Assembly: GCF_022352055.1 (NCBI RefSeq)
Contig: NZ_JAKRWM010000008.1
Location: 248,001 to 312,000, forward strand
Length of the DNA: 64,000 nucleotides
Reading direction: 5' to 3'
DNA from: Cohnella mopanensis
Lineage (GTDB): Bacteria > Bacillota > Bacilli > Paenibacillales > Paenibacillaceae
The notes under the pieces are model-generated. The model ran no database searches, was not told where the DNA came from, and saw only the letters and a program-made list of their open reading frames with translations. Shown here one piece after another: positions 45,944 to 54,398 of this stretch (positions within the stretch are counted from its first letter, which is position 1; each line of letters starts with the position of its first letter). The translations under genes and the position numbers were made by a program.

Positions 45944-46131
45944 GGATAACGTTCTTGTGTTCACGACGTCCAACTCCCTTAAACACGAAGGGCGGCCGCG
46001 ATGCGGTTAGGGAGTTGGATGTTTCCGGCTGATTCTGCTTCGCTGCTACTGCTAATGTCATCTTCGAATCCTCATCTTACTTCTGCCGGACCGAGGGGCG
46101 AATGCCCCGAAGCGTGAATACGGTGTTAGGC
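45944..46131 (-). repeat. attC-like site 28, complete
   Basis: GGATAAC ... GTTAGGC. Arm A CAACTCCCTTAA / TTAGGGAGTTG; arm B TCCGGCTGA / TGCCGGA; arm C GGGGCGAATGCCCC. Confidence 0.84.
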
Positions 46132-46162
46132 GATGCTACCATCTTTCTCGAAATACTTCGAA

Positions 46163-46408
46163 TCATTCGTTTGTGTCATTCTTATTTGCTTCTTCCCATG
46201 TAATAAATCCTTCTTCCCAATGATCTTTATTTATCTCATATTTCTCGATGTGGAAACAATCTAAATGGTATTTATTAAATCCAGGAAGTTTAATATATTT
46301 ATCTATTGCTTTTTGAGCAAGATCCCTTGATGAGTAAACTCCAATTAGTTTTGTTTCGTCAAAATCACCAATCTCATAGCTGTGCTCCAATATATAAATA
46401 TGATTCAT
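46163..46408 (-). CDS. DUF7336-like small protein
   Basis: 81 residues from ATG 46408 (AAGGAG 10 bases upstream). IYILEHSYEIGDFDETKLIG, VYSSRDLAQKAIDKY and KDHWEEGF are the pattern of this small, widespread family of unknown role. Cassette ends match (TTAGGCGA / TCGCCTAA). Confidence 0.82.
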   Translation of the reverse strand: MNHIYILEHSYEIGDFDETKLIGVYSSRDLAQKAIDKYIKLPGFNKYHLDCFHIEKYEINKDHWEEGFITWEEANKNDTNE

Positions 46409-46469
46409 ACAAATTAGGCTCCTTGTTATGGATGTCTTTATGAATGTCTTTATTGACCTTGGCATTTTC

Positions 46470-46661
46470 GCCTAACGCTCTTGTATTCACGACGTCCTAC
46501 CACCTTAAAGTCACGAAGCGACTGGCCGCGATGCGGTTAGGTGGTGCGGATGTGTCCGGCTGATCCTGCTTCCCTGCTGCTGCCAATTACTTCTCAAACC
46601 CACATCTAGCCTCAGTCGGACCAAGGGCCGAATGCCCCGAAGCGTGAATGTGGTGTTATAC
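46470..46661 (-). repeat. attC-like site 29, complete
   Basis: GCCTAAC ... GTTATAC. L-form arm A (inner GTCACGAAGCGAC, CCGCGATGCGG); arm B GTCCGGCTGA / AGTCGGAC; arm C GGGCCGAATGCCCC. Confidence 0.84.
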
Positions 46662-46672
46662 GACGTGACTTT

Positions 46673-47269
46673 CTACCATGAATTAGCCCACAAGAAAGCC
46701 CCATCCAAAACACCATTCTTAGTCTTCGTTGTAAAAGTTAAATTGTACTTCTCGAATTTATATTCATAACTCCAACTTTCTGACAATAAAAAGCTATCTA
46801 AATTATCATCTGGAGACGTCAGAAGACTTTCGGTTCCAAATATTGATCTTGCATCTTCCATACTATTAAAACCTAATTTGATACCAAACAGTTCTTCACC
46901 TTGAGGTAAACCTATCCCAATAATTTGTCCATGCAATATTTTATTGGAATCATCATAATCATAATCAGCATTAGTGAAATATATTATATTGCCGTATGCA
47001 AAATATAACCCGCCTTCAAGATAATCAGAATTTTCAGGTTTGCCCTTTTGTTCTATTAATTCATCAGTTGATTCACCTATTCTCACACTTGAACTGTTAA
47101 TTTTTCCTTCGTTGATTAAATTAAGAAAGTCAATTTTGTGAGAATCTTTTTGAACATCAATTTGATTGTTTATTAGTCTATTGTTGGAGCAAGACGTCAG
47201 TAATAATACAAGTATAAGAAAAAGGAATGTTTGAATTTGCTTAATGATTTTTGCCTCCCTTAAAGTCAT
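46673..47269 (-). CDS. Lipoprotein, start uncertain
   Basis: Up to 198 residues. IQTFLFLILVLLLTSC is the lipobox. The frame's ATG at 47269 has no ribosome site and lies inside broken attC sequence; AAGGGAGG instead stands 8 bases before an ATT (codon 9). VRIGESTDELIEQKGKPENS resembles the GDS-motif exported proteins at 25988 and 27492. Confidence 0.72.
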   Translation of the reverse strand: MTLREAKIIKQIQTFLFLILVLLLTSCSNNRLINNQIDVQKDSHKIDFLNLINEGKINSSSVRIGESTDELIEQKGKPENSDYLEGGLYFAYGNIIYFTNADYDYDDSNKILHGQIIGIGLPQGEELFGIKLGFNSMEDARSIFGTESLLTSPDDNLDSFLLSESWSYEYKFEKYNLTFTTKTKNGVLDGAFLWANSW

Positions 47270-47428
47270 GTCGAGACGAAGTCGAAAACCGCGATGCGGT
47301 TAGGTGGTGCGGATGTTGTGTCAGGCTGATTCTGCTTCCCTACCACTGAATTCCCTTCAACCGATTCCATTTCAGTTCCGGTCCGGACCGAGGAGCGAAA
47401 GCCCCGATGCGTGAACACATTGTTAGAC
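47258..47428 (-). repeat. attC-like site 30, left end missing
   Basis: The lipoprotein start is fused into arm A (TTAAAGTC then CCGCGATGCGGTTAGGTGG). Arm B GTCAGGCTGA / GGTCCGGAC; arm C GGAGCGAAAGCCCC; right box GTTAGAC. Confidence 0.78.
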
Positions 47429-47437
47429 GAAGTTCCA

Positions 47438-48508
47438 TTACTTAGAAAAATTAACTTCCATTTTATAAAATCCCTTATCATCCTCGTTATGTCTATCTAT
47501 ATAATAAATGTAGTTATTGTCAAAGCTCCAAACCGAATAACGAGCTGAAAAAGCCTTTAATTTTATACGTTTATCACTTTGTTTTTTCCAATTAACCTTA
47601 ACTGCATAAAAATCTTGTTTAGCAGCCATAGCTAACAGATTAAATATTGAAAAACTAGACTTAGAGCCAACATAAAGAAATTCATCTGACGAAATCCACC
47701 TTATATTTCCTGCTGCGGTTTCTTCAAGCTGTAAATCAGTTGAATATATGTCCTTCCATTGGTTCTTATTGGTATCATAAATTCGGAAAATAATATCCTT
47801 ATCTATTGCATTTGAATATGAATAAATAAAATCCCCATTGAAGCCCCAATTAATCGTTTCTTTGGGTCTGCTTTTAAATTCACTAACTGTACTGGATTGT
47901 AAATTCCACAAATATTCATTTTGTTTACCATCGCCAGGGTAGTCATCATATTTCTCAAGAATTGCTTTTTTGTCATTAGGTGACCAGGAATAATATGTTC
48001 TTCCACTAATCGGAGTGGGAAGTTCTACTTCTTTGTCCAGATCTATAAGTAAAGTTTTCTTATTTGATGTTGCTACCAAGTATCTTTCAGTACTTGAAAA
48101 ATTAACAATATAATTTTCATTTTTGAAGCTGTAAATGAGTTTATTATTTATTAGATTATAAACCTCAATATTCCCATCATTATTATTAACAACTTTGAAC
48201 CGCGTATTGTTCGCATGTTTTGCTATATTTAGCTTCTCATCATTAGTATCGAATAAAAATCTTGTGATTTCATTATTTTGGTACCCAGTTATAAATACAT
48301 ACCTATCTTGTTTATACCTTTGCTCCATAACCCATGAAGACAAAGTATTTGAGTTAACTTCTATACCAAGATCATCAATTTGAACGGGATTATTAAGATA
48401 ACTAACTGTAACCTGTTCTCTTTCAGGATTGTGTCCTTTATTATTAATAACTAAGAAAACTACACCACTTAGTAAAATAATTAGAAGTATAAAAAAGTAT
48501 TTTAGCAA
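47438..48508 (-). CDS. Membrane-anchored beta-propeller protein
   Basis: 356 residues. One N-terminal helix (YFFILLIILLSGVVFLVI) then repeated beta-strand blades, each with a W/Y-S-P-N-D-type turn (YYSWSPNDKKAILE, INWGFNGDFIYSYS, IRWISSDEFLYVGS, SVWSFDNNYIYYID), as in WD40/TolB-like propellers. TTG start with GGAGGTGAAAAC directly before it. Cassette ends match (TTAGACGAA / TTCGTCTAA). Confidence 0.78.
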   Translation of the reverse strand: MLKYFFILLIILLSGVVFLVINNKGHNPEREQVTVSYLNNPVQIDDLGIEVNSNTLSSWVMEQRYKQDRYVFITGYQNNEITRFLFDTNDEKLNIAKHANNTRFKVVNNNDGNIEVYNLINNKLIYSFKNENYIVNFSSTERYLVATSNKKTLLIDLDKEVELPTPISGRTYYSWSPNDKKAILEKYDDYPGDGKQNEYLWNLQSSTVSEFKSRPKETINWGFNGDFIYSYSNAIDKDIIFRIYDTNKNQWKDIYSTDLQLEETAAGNIRWISSDEFLYVGSKSSFSIFNLLAMAAKQDFYAVKVNWKKQSDKRIKLKAFSARYSVWSFDNNYIYYIDRHNEDDKGFYKMEVNFSK

Positions 48509-48539
48509 GTTTTCACCTCCAAAATGTATTTGGATTTTC

Positions 48540-48660
48540 GTCTAACGTTCGTGAGTTCACGACGTCGATTACCTGCTCTGTTAATGTCATCTTCGAATCC
48601 TCATCTTACTTCTGCCGGTCCGAGGGGCGAATGCCCCGAAGCGTGAACACGGTGTTTGCT
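48540..48660 (-). repeat. attC-like site 31, internal deletion
   Basis: GTCTAAC ... GTTTGCT. Arm A and the left side of arm B are deleted (GTCGATTACC joined to TGCTCTG); arm C intact. Right box damaged. Confidence 0.78.
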
Positions 48661-48667
48661 GTTCCTG

Positions 48668-48804
48668 CCTTCTTCGAAATTCATACCTATTCTTTCAACG
48701 CCTATTCTTCACTTCACTTATTCCATACTAATCTTTAATTTCCTTTCATTTCCTTACGAGTTAGTGACACAATTCTACAAAAAAAGCCGCATCTTATGCG
48801 ACTT
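48668..48804 (-). repeat. Non-coding cassette repeat, copy 2
   Basis: Matches 37274-37490 but lacks about 85 bases from its middle. It ends in the same terminator (48778-48804). Confidence 0.7.
48778..48804 (-). terminator. Terminator of the non-coding cassette, copy 2
   Basis: Minus strand GTCGCATAAGATGCGGC followed by T7. Confidence 0.72.
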
Positions 48805-48826
48805 CAATCGTCTATATGTTCTCTTC

Positions 48827-49009
48827 TTTACTTAGTATTCACGACGTCCCACCACCTAAAGGTCACGGAGTGACCGGCCGCGATGCGGTTAGGTGGTGTG
48901 GATGTGTCCGGCTGATTCCTCTTCCCTGTATCTGAATTCACTCCAGTCGAACTACTTCAGCTCCGGTCCGGCCGAGGGGCGAATGCCCCGATTTGTGAAT
49001 ATGTTATTA
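48827..49009 (-). repeat. attC-like site 32, both boxes degenerate
   Basis: Left TTTACTTAGTATTCACGACG lacks TAACG; right reads GTTATTA. L-form arm A, arm C GGGGCGAATGCCCC intact. Confidence 0.78.
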
Positions 49010-49045
49010 TTCGAAGACTTGGCCTTCCTTGAAATACTAAATATG

Positions 49046-49657
49046 TTATTTTAATTTTTTAGCAATAAAGTTCTTAGCGATTAAGTAAGATTCATCAAAT
49101 ATTAATGCTTTTATATTATCTAAAATCTCGAACTTTCCATCATTCCATTGTTTCATATTATTACAAGGAATCTTTGAGGTCTTAATACTATTACAATTCA
49201 AAATATTCTCGTACGCCAAAATAATCGGACTGGGACCTGTAGCCAATAAACCTTGACCTATATCAAGAATATTCTGATTATGTTTATTGAAATAACTTCC
49301 GAATGGGACCCAGCTTTCTGTTAGCTCTTCATGTCTCTTATATAGATGTCCTAATATTTCATTAGTATTTATCGCCTTACTTGTTAGATATAAATCAAAG
49401 TTTTGATGCTGGTATTCCCATAGAAGTACATGATCTTCAGTGAAAAACATTCTCTGATTATTACTTAACTTTATTTCATGCTCTTCTACTTCTATGCAAG
49501 TAATTTCCCAAGATTGAATTACTTCATATTCAAGTGTATAAACAATATCAATTATTATCGAGATGTTATTGTTTGTGCGAACACATTGTGAGATCTTATA
49601 TTCAATATCGTCCTCAAAAGTAGTTGAATTTATTTCAAGAAGCATTGATTGAACCAT
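49046..49657 (-). CDS. Hypothetical cassette protein
   Basis: 203 residues, soluble, mixed alpha/beta, with FTEDHVLLWEYQHQNFDLYL and ESWVPFGSYFNK. GAGAGAGG precedes the ATG. No family recognised. Confidence 0.7.
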   Translation of the reverse strand: MVQSMLLEINSTTFEDDIEYKISQCVRTNNNISIIIDIVYTLEYEVIQSWEITCIEVEEHEIKLSNNQRMFFTEDHVLLWEYQHQNFDLYLTSKAINTNEILGHLYKRHEELTESWVPFGSYFNKHNQNILDIGQGLLATGPSPIILAYENILNCNSIKTSKIPCNNMKQWNDGKFEILDNIKALIFDESYLIAKNFIAKKLK

Positions 49658-49681
49658 GCGATCAATCCTCTCTCTTAATTG

Positions 49682-49800
49682 CAGCGGATGTGTCCGGCTG
49701 ATTACGCTTCTCGCTGCTGAAATACTACTTGAATCCTCATCTAACTAACCTCTGCCGGACAGAGGGGCGAATGCCCCGAAGCGTGAATATGGTGTTAGAC
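49682..49800 (-). repeat. attC-like site 33, right half only
   Basis: Starts in arm B (GTGTCCGGCTGA / TGCCGGAC); arm C GGGGCGAATGCCCC; box GTTAGAC. Left box and arm A are missing. Confidence 0.78.
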
Positions 49801-49814
49801 GAAGTTCTACTCTT

Positions 49815-50300
49815 CTAAGATTCATCCCTCAGTATGTCCAAGTATTCTTGATATTTCTTTAATGTATCAAGTGCGTCCTGTACTACATCTTCTACCTCTC
49901 CGTAAATTCCTTCAGTAGCCAAATAATATCCATCACTTAACCGATCTAAAAAAGAAAACTGATCTGCTGCTCTATCTGACATGCACCCATGAGTATACAA
50001 TCCATAAACATAAGCAAAAAATTTATCTTCTGATATATTCTTCTTTATAAAATCTGAACGTAATTGACCCAGCATTATATACATTGGTATGTCAAATTCA
50101 TTCTTACCATATAAAGATCTTAGAATTGAAAGTGTATCTTCAATCGATTTAGAACCAGATAGTGAGAGTTCAATGAAATCATAAGGAATTTCATATTTTT
50201 CAATACAGTTATCAGCCCAAATAATGATTTCATTTTTAACTTTGTAACCAGTAGCTAAGGCAAGATAATAAAAGCCCGCAATTGTATTTAATTTTTTCAT
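49815..50300 (-). CDS. Hypothetical cassette protein
   Basis: 161 residues, helical and acidic, no signal. No family recognised; such proteins are often immunity partners. Cassette ends match (TTAGACGAA / TTCGTCTAA). Confidence 0.7.
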   Translation of the reverse strand: MKKLNTIAGFYYLALATGYKVKNEIIIWADNCIEKYEIPYDFIELSLSGSKSIEDTLSILRSLYGKNEFDIPMYIMLGQLRSDFIKKNISEDKFFAYVYGLYTHGCMSDRAADQFSFLDRLSDGYYLATEGIYGEVEDVVQDALDTLKKYQEYLDILRDES

Positions 50301-50326
50301 TTCGTTTCAATCCTTAGTAGAATTTC

Positions 50327-50510
50327 GTCTAACGTTCTTGTATTCACGACGTCCCACCGACTTAGGGTCACGGAGTGACCGGGCGCGCTTAATCGGTGCG
50401 GATGTGTCCGGCTGAATCACTTCCCCGCATACAGAAGTGCCTCTTTGAGAAACTTCTAACTTCACCGAGGGGCGACAAAGTCGACCCAAAGCGTAAATAT
50501 GGTGTTATAT
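50327..50510 (-). repeat. attC-like site 34, complete
   Basis: GTCTAAC ... GTTATAT. L-form arm A CCACCGACTTAGGGTCACG / TTAATCGGTG; arm B right side deleted; arm C GGGGCGACAAAGTCGACCC altered. Confidence 0.8.
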
Positions 50511-50557
50511 GATGGGGATGCCTTCGCCGAGTAACTTGAGAACTTTATAGAAGTTGG

Positions 50558-51391
50558 TTATATGGATGACAAGTTTGTTTCATGCCACATATATCCTAGG
50601 AGTACGGGAGGAATAAAAGTAGGCATGAGCCAGTGGTATACAGCATTATCTTCCAATTGTCCTAACCAGAATCGGCCTTTAGTGTCCTTCTGCATTTTCC
50701 ACCTATCGCTAACCATAGCCTTTCCGTTTTGTACTTGTTTCACTGCTTCTTCATAGTTGTACTTCGGACCTTGGTACTGTTGTACGGCGTTTAAAATCTC
50801 TTGAAATCTCTTTTGCTTTTCTTGTTCTAACTCTTCGGTACATTCAGAATTGGAATCCCAAACCTCCTTAAACTGGAATCCTTTGAGTTTGTGGTGTTTG
50901 ACAAGCTCTACAAATTGGTCCGTAACATATACACGAGAGTCACTCGTCTCAGGAAGCTTAAAAATAAGCGTATCGGCTGGAATTTTTTCAGCATGGAAAA
51001 CAACCTTCTTATACCCTAAGAAATCACCCGTACTTATTAACCTTTTCGCTTCAGACCTTGCTTTGTCGGCGCAATCGACCAGGTTGATGACATTGAGCGC
51101 AATAAAATCCATTTCTTTATGAATCAACGGCAGGAATTCAACCTGACTTTGAAGATAGGATCCTATTTTCTCAAATGTTGCCCCCGAGAACACTGGTATG
51201 CCGCTTCTGAAGCCTGGGAAATCCGTGTACTTCCCTTTCCGATAGTTCACTACATAACAGGGACTCCATTTATCTGCCAATAATGAACCATCCAACCACG
51301 AATAAAACGGGTGAGTATTAGGCAAGGGCTTCTGATCATCGGTTGTTAGCTCTCTGCTTTTATCGTTACTGACTAACTCCCAAATCTTCAT
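50558..51391 (-). CDS. Imm11-family immunity protein-like
   Basis: 277 residues. PVFSGATFEKIGSYLQSQVE with FLPLIHKEMDFIALNVINLV, then DTLIFKLPETSDSRVYVTDQ and VELVKHHKLKGFQFKEVWD, match the Imm11 (DUF1629) layout. Imm11 proteins are immunity partners of polymorphic toxins. No toxin is encoded next to it, so it may give immunity to toxins of other cells. Confidence 0.78.
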   Translation of the reverse strand: MKIWELVSNDKSRELTTDDQKPLPNTHPFYSWLDGSLLADKWSPCYVVNYRKGKYTDFPGFRSGIPVFSGATFEKIGSYLQSQVEFLPLIHKEMDFIALNVINLVDCADKARSEAKRLISTGDFLGYKKVVFHAEKIPADTLIFKLPETSDSRVYVTDQFVELVKHHKLKGFQFKEVWDSNSECTEELEQEKQKRFQEILNAVQQYQGPKYNYEEAVKQVQNGKAMVSDRWKMQKDTKGRFWLGQLEDNAVYHWLMPTFIPPVLLGYMWHETNLSSI

Positions 51392-51450
51392 GTTTCAATC
51401 TCCCGGAATAATCAAATTTGTCTTATCACTTTATTGTTGCCTATTTCTTT

Positions 51451-51558
51451 CAGGCCTGACTTCGCTTCCCTGTAATCTGAATTACCCCAGTCGAATTCGC
51501 TTCAACTTCGGTCCGGACCGAGGGGCGAATACCCCGAAGCTTGAATATGGTGTTATAT
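51451..51558 (-). repeat. attC-like site 35, right half only
   Basis: Starts at CAGGCCTGACTTCGCTTCCC in arm B; right side CGGTCCGGACC; arm C GGGGCGAATACCCC; box GTTATAT. Confidence 0.76.
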
Positions 51559-51663
51559 GACGTACCCGACTTCTTCGATTTGCTTTTTACACTGCCATCT
51601 GTTTCTATTTTTTACTCTATTGATTTATATTTCAGTAAATGCTTTTTATAAACCGTCAGCTAC

Positions 51664-52116
51664 TTATTTGTTACCGAGTTGTTCCGCCAAACCGATTAGA
51701 AGTCCTTCGACTCCTCGAATGTAGCAGAGCCGATGCGAGTCCTCGTACTGAACCACTTCGCCAACGAGCAGAGCACCATACTTAGTGAGTCTGGATACCA
51801 TTTCGTCAATGTCTTGAACTGTAAACATGACGCGTAGATAACCGAGAGAGTTTACTGGAGCAGTCCGGTGATCTGATATAGTAGGTGGGGTGAGAAATCT
51901 CGAAAGTTCAAGTCGGCTGTGCCCATCTGGGGTAACCATCAAAGCAATTTCTACACACTGAGAACCTAGTCCGGTTACACGACCAGCCCATTCACCTTCA
52001 ACAGTGGCTCGCCCTTCGAGGTTCAAGCCAATCTCCTCGAAGAAAGAGATTGCGTCATCAAGGGATTCTACAACGATGCCGACATTGTCCATTCTTAGTA
52101 ATTTGTTTTTTATCAT
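51664..52116 (-). CDS. VOC-family protein
   Basis: 150 residues. RMDNVGIVVESLDDAISFFE, ELSRFLTPPTISDHRTAPVN and YIRGVEGLLIGLAEQLG fit one VOC family common on cassettes and plasmids. AGGAGA precedes the ATG. Cassette ends match (TTATATGAC / GTCATATAA). Confidence 0.87.
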   Translation of the reverse strand: MIKNKLLRMDNVGIVVESLDDAISFFEEIGLNLEGRATVEGEWAGRVTGLGSQCVEIALMVTPDGHSRLELSRFLTPPTISDHRTAPVNSLGYLRVMFTVQDIDEMVSRLTKYGALLVGEVVQYEDSHRLCYIRGVEGLLIGLAEQLGNK

Positions 52117-52273
52117 AGATTCATCTCCTCGTGTACAAATTTACTGCCTGATCATCTTCAATATTTTTCAAATAATTATTATTTAATTCTAAAATAAATG
52201 CTTTGTAACAATTGTTGACAACAATAAGAAGTCATAATATTGGACAATGTGAAATTGGGTTTTCGGGTATGTC

Positions 52274-52446
52274 ATATAATGTTCTTGTATTCACGACGTC
52301 GATCCCCCTTAGATAGCTCTTATCTTAGGGGGATCGATGTGTCCGGCTGAATCTGCTTCCCTGCTGCTGAAATGCCTCTTCGAACCCACTTCTAACTCCG
52401 GCGGACCGAGGGCTGAATAACCCGAAGCGTGATTATAGTGTTATTT
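52274..52446 (-). repeat. attC-like site 36, complete
   Basis: ATATAAT ... GTTATTT. S-form arm A GATCCCCCTTAGATA / TATCTTAGGGGGATC, perfectly paired; arm B TCCGGCTGA / CGGCGGA. Confidence 0.82.
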
Positions 52447-52486
52447 GATGGGGATTCCTACTTGAGTTTTCTTACACTTCACTTTA

Positions 52487-52936
52487 TTAGCTCTCTTGCT
52501 TTACAAATTCTTCTTTTACTTCATCTTTCGGATCCCAAATTGACCATGCTGCTTCTAATAAATTCCCTTCATTATCTCTGAAATAAAAATATTTAGCTTC
52601 TCCAGCCCCAAGAGTATGTAAATCTTCAATCTCTAATCCCTTATCTTTCATTGATTTATGTGTGTATTCGATATCTGGGCAATTTATCGCCATGATCGGG
52701 TATGGTTTTCCGTTTCTTATGATTTCTAATGATTGTTTGTCTCTTGTTTCAATGAGTAATAATGCAATAGAGTTTTGATGAGGGTGATGTAAAACTGCAA
52801 TAAAAGAGCCTCGGTCTTGAAACTTATTCATTAATTTAAATTCTAGGTTTTCTGTGTACCATGCAATAGATTCATCAATTTGGGTTGTTGGAACATATAC
52901 GTAGCCAATACGTGAAAATGCAAGTTCTTGATTCAT
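52487..52936 (-). CDS. VOC-family protein
   Basis: 149 residues from ATG 52936 (GAGGGGGTG upstream). SRIGYVYVPTTQIDESIAWY at the start and AKYFYFRDNEGNLLEAAWSI at the end carry the metal-ligand regions. Substrate unknown. Confidence 0.86.
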   Translation of the reverse strand: MNQELAFSRIGYVYVPTTQIDESIAWYTENLEFKLMNKFQDRGSFIAVLHHPHQNSIALLLIETRDKQSLEIIRNGKPYPIMAINCPDIEYTHKSMKDKGLEIEDLHTLGAGEAKYFYFRDNEGNLLEAAWSIWDPKDEVKEEFVKQES

Positions 52937-52987
52937 TGAAAACACCCCCTCAGTATCTATGGTTTTTATTGCTCTTGCATCCCTTTC

Positions 52988-53177
52988 ATATAACGTTCAG
53001 GTATTCACGACGTCCAACTCCCCTAAGCCCGAAGGGCGGCCGCGATGCCACATTAGGTGGTGGGATGTGTCCGGCTGATTCCCGCTTCTCTGTATCTGAG
53101 TTCACTCCACTCGAATCCGTTTCATCTTCTGCCGGACCGAGGGCCGAATGGCCCGATGCATGAATATGGTGTTATCC
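52988..53177 (-). repeat. attC-like site 37, complete
   Basis: ATATAAC ... GTTATCC. Arm A mixed (CAACTCCCCTAAGCCCGAAG on the left, TTAGGTGGTGGG on the right), so its stem is weakened; arm B TCCGGCTGA / TGCCGGA; arm C GGGCCGAATGGCCC. Confidence 0.82.
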
Positions 53178-53217
53178 GATGGACTTGGCTTCTAAGATTA
53201 TGCTGAATCTCATTGAA

Positions 53218-53706
53218 TTACTTGATATCCCGTTTTTCAATTGGAAAGTATAAATAAAGATGCTCGTTTGCTTCTACTGGGTTATAGAATTCATGTATTG
53301 CTCCAACAATTGAATAGTTGTTTGTTGGTAAATAATCATTGATCATATAATTGAATATCTCTTGATATGTACTTTGACTGCATTTCATTACTGCAAACTT
53401 ATATGAAGGTACTATCCATTTTGTCCATCCAAATGGAGCAATGGAGTTTTCCAACACTTCACATCCTGCTAGATATTTACCTTGATCTGTCCAACGTTTA
53501 AAGTTCTCGGATAAGTCACTCATCGCCCCCCAAAGGCCAACGATATTACCTTCCGCATCAGTCTTTGCTAATGTCCGAATCTCTTCAAAGTTATTATTTG
53601 CTTCTTGCCAAAGGGGGGGAATCCAACTTGGGCTGTCTGCTGCAGAGCCTTGTCCTACCTTTCCGATAACTGTAAATGATGCCTTCTCTTCAAAGAATAC
53701 GGACAT
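53218..53706 (-). CDS. GyrI-like/effector-binding domain protein
   Basis: 162 residues. SFTVIGKVGQGSAADSPSWI, LAGCEVLENSIAPFGWTKWI and HEFYNPVEANEHLYLYFPIE fit the GyrI-like small-molecule binding fold (BmrR/Rob effector domain). Stand-alone forms may sequester toxins or drugs. Cassette ends match (TTATCCG / CGGATAA). Confidence 0.86.
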   Translation of the reverse strand: MSVFFEEKASFTVIGKVGQGSAADSPSWIPPLWQEANNNFEEIRTLAKTDAEGNIVGLWGAMSDLSENFKRWTDQGKYLAGCEVLENSIAPFGWTKWIVPSYKFAVMKCSQSTYQEIFNYMINDYLPTNNYSIVGAIHEFYNPVEANEHLYLYFPIEKRDIK

Positions 53707-53755
53707 ATTACACGCTCCTTACGATTTGGTTTAAAACTGATTTTGCAAGTCTTGC

Positions 53756-53944
53756 GGATAACGTTCTTGTATTCACGACGTCACATCACCTTAAGCCCGA
53801 AGGGCGGCCGCGATGCGGTTAGGGAGTTGGATGTGTCCGGCTGATTCCACTTCATCGTTGCTGCCAATTACTTCTCCGAAACTACATCTGACTCCTGCCG
53901 GACCGAGGCGGCTTGCCCGCCGAAGCGTGAACATGGTGTTATGC
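53756..53944 (-). repeat. attC-like site 38, complete
   Basis: GGATAAC ... GTTATGC. L-form arm A mixed (CACATCACCTTAAGCCCG against TTAGGGAGTTGG); arm B TCCGGCTGA / TGCCGGA; arm C GGCGGCTTGCCCGCC. Confidence 0.84.
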
Positions 53945-53978
53945 GTAGTACCCTCTTCCTGAATAACATTTAAGTTAA

Positions 53979-54398
53979 TTATTCACTCTCTAATCTTTCA
54001 ATTGCCCTTTTATATTTCTCTAATCTCTTATAATCATGTTCAGTTGGATCTTTAATTCTTGATATATTCATGTTTTCTTTAATGTCAGCGATCTTTACAT
54101 TTCTTGAAATCCGATGATAAATTGTCTTCTCAATAAATTCTTCATAACTATCTTCTTTAGATCTAGTCAATAAACTAATTGCCTTTAAGATCTCTTCTGA
54201 AAATCCAAATTCTCTTAGTTGTTCAATCGTGACTTCAGTGTCTTCAATAACATCATGGAGAACAGCTACAATCTTCTCTTCTATTGTTTCAACTCTATTC
54301 ATAACAGCTAATGGATGTAGGATATAAGGGTTGCCTCCTTTATCGATTTGACCTTTGTGGGCTTGTAATGCGATTGAAATAGCTAATTCGATATTCAA
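53979..54398 (-). CDS. HD-domain protein, RelA/SpoT hydrolase-like
   Basis: About 139 residues. AISIALQAHKGQIDKGGNPY, ILHPLAVMNRV and VLHDVIEDTEVT are the HD-type (p)ppGpp hydrolase motifs (H...HD...ED). Only the hydrolase domain is present, as in small alarmone hydrolases. I favour the TTG at 54398 (ACGGAG 9 bases upstream) over ATG 54428. Cassette ends match over 9 bases (TTATGCGTA / TACGCATAA). Confidence 0.85.
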   Translation of the reverse strand: MNIELAISIALQAHKGQIDKGGNPYILHPLAVMNRVETIEEKIVAVLHDVIEDTEVTIEQLREFGFSEEILKAISLLTRSKEDSYEEFIEKTIYHRISRNVKIADIKENMNISRIKDPTEHDYKRLEKYKRAIERLESE

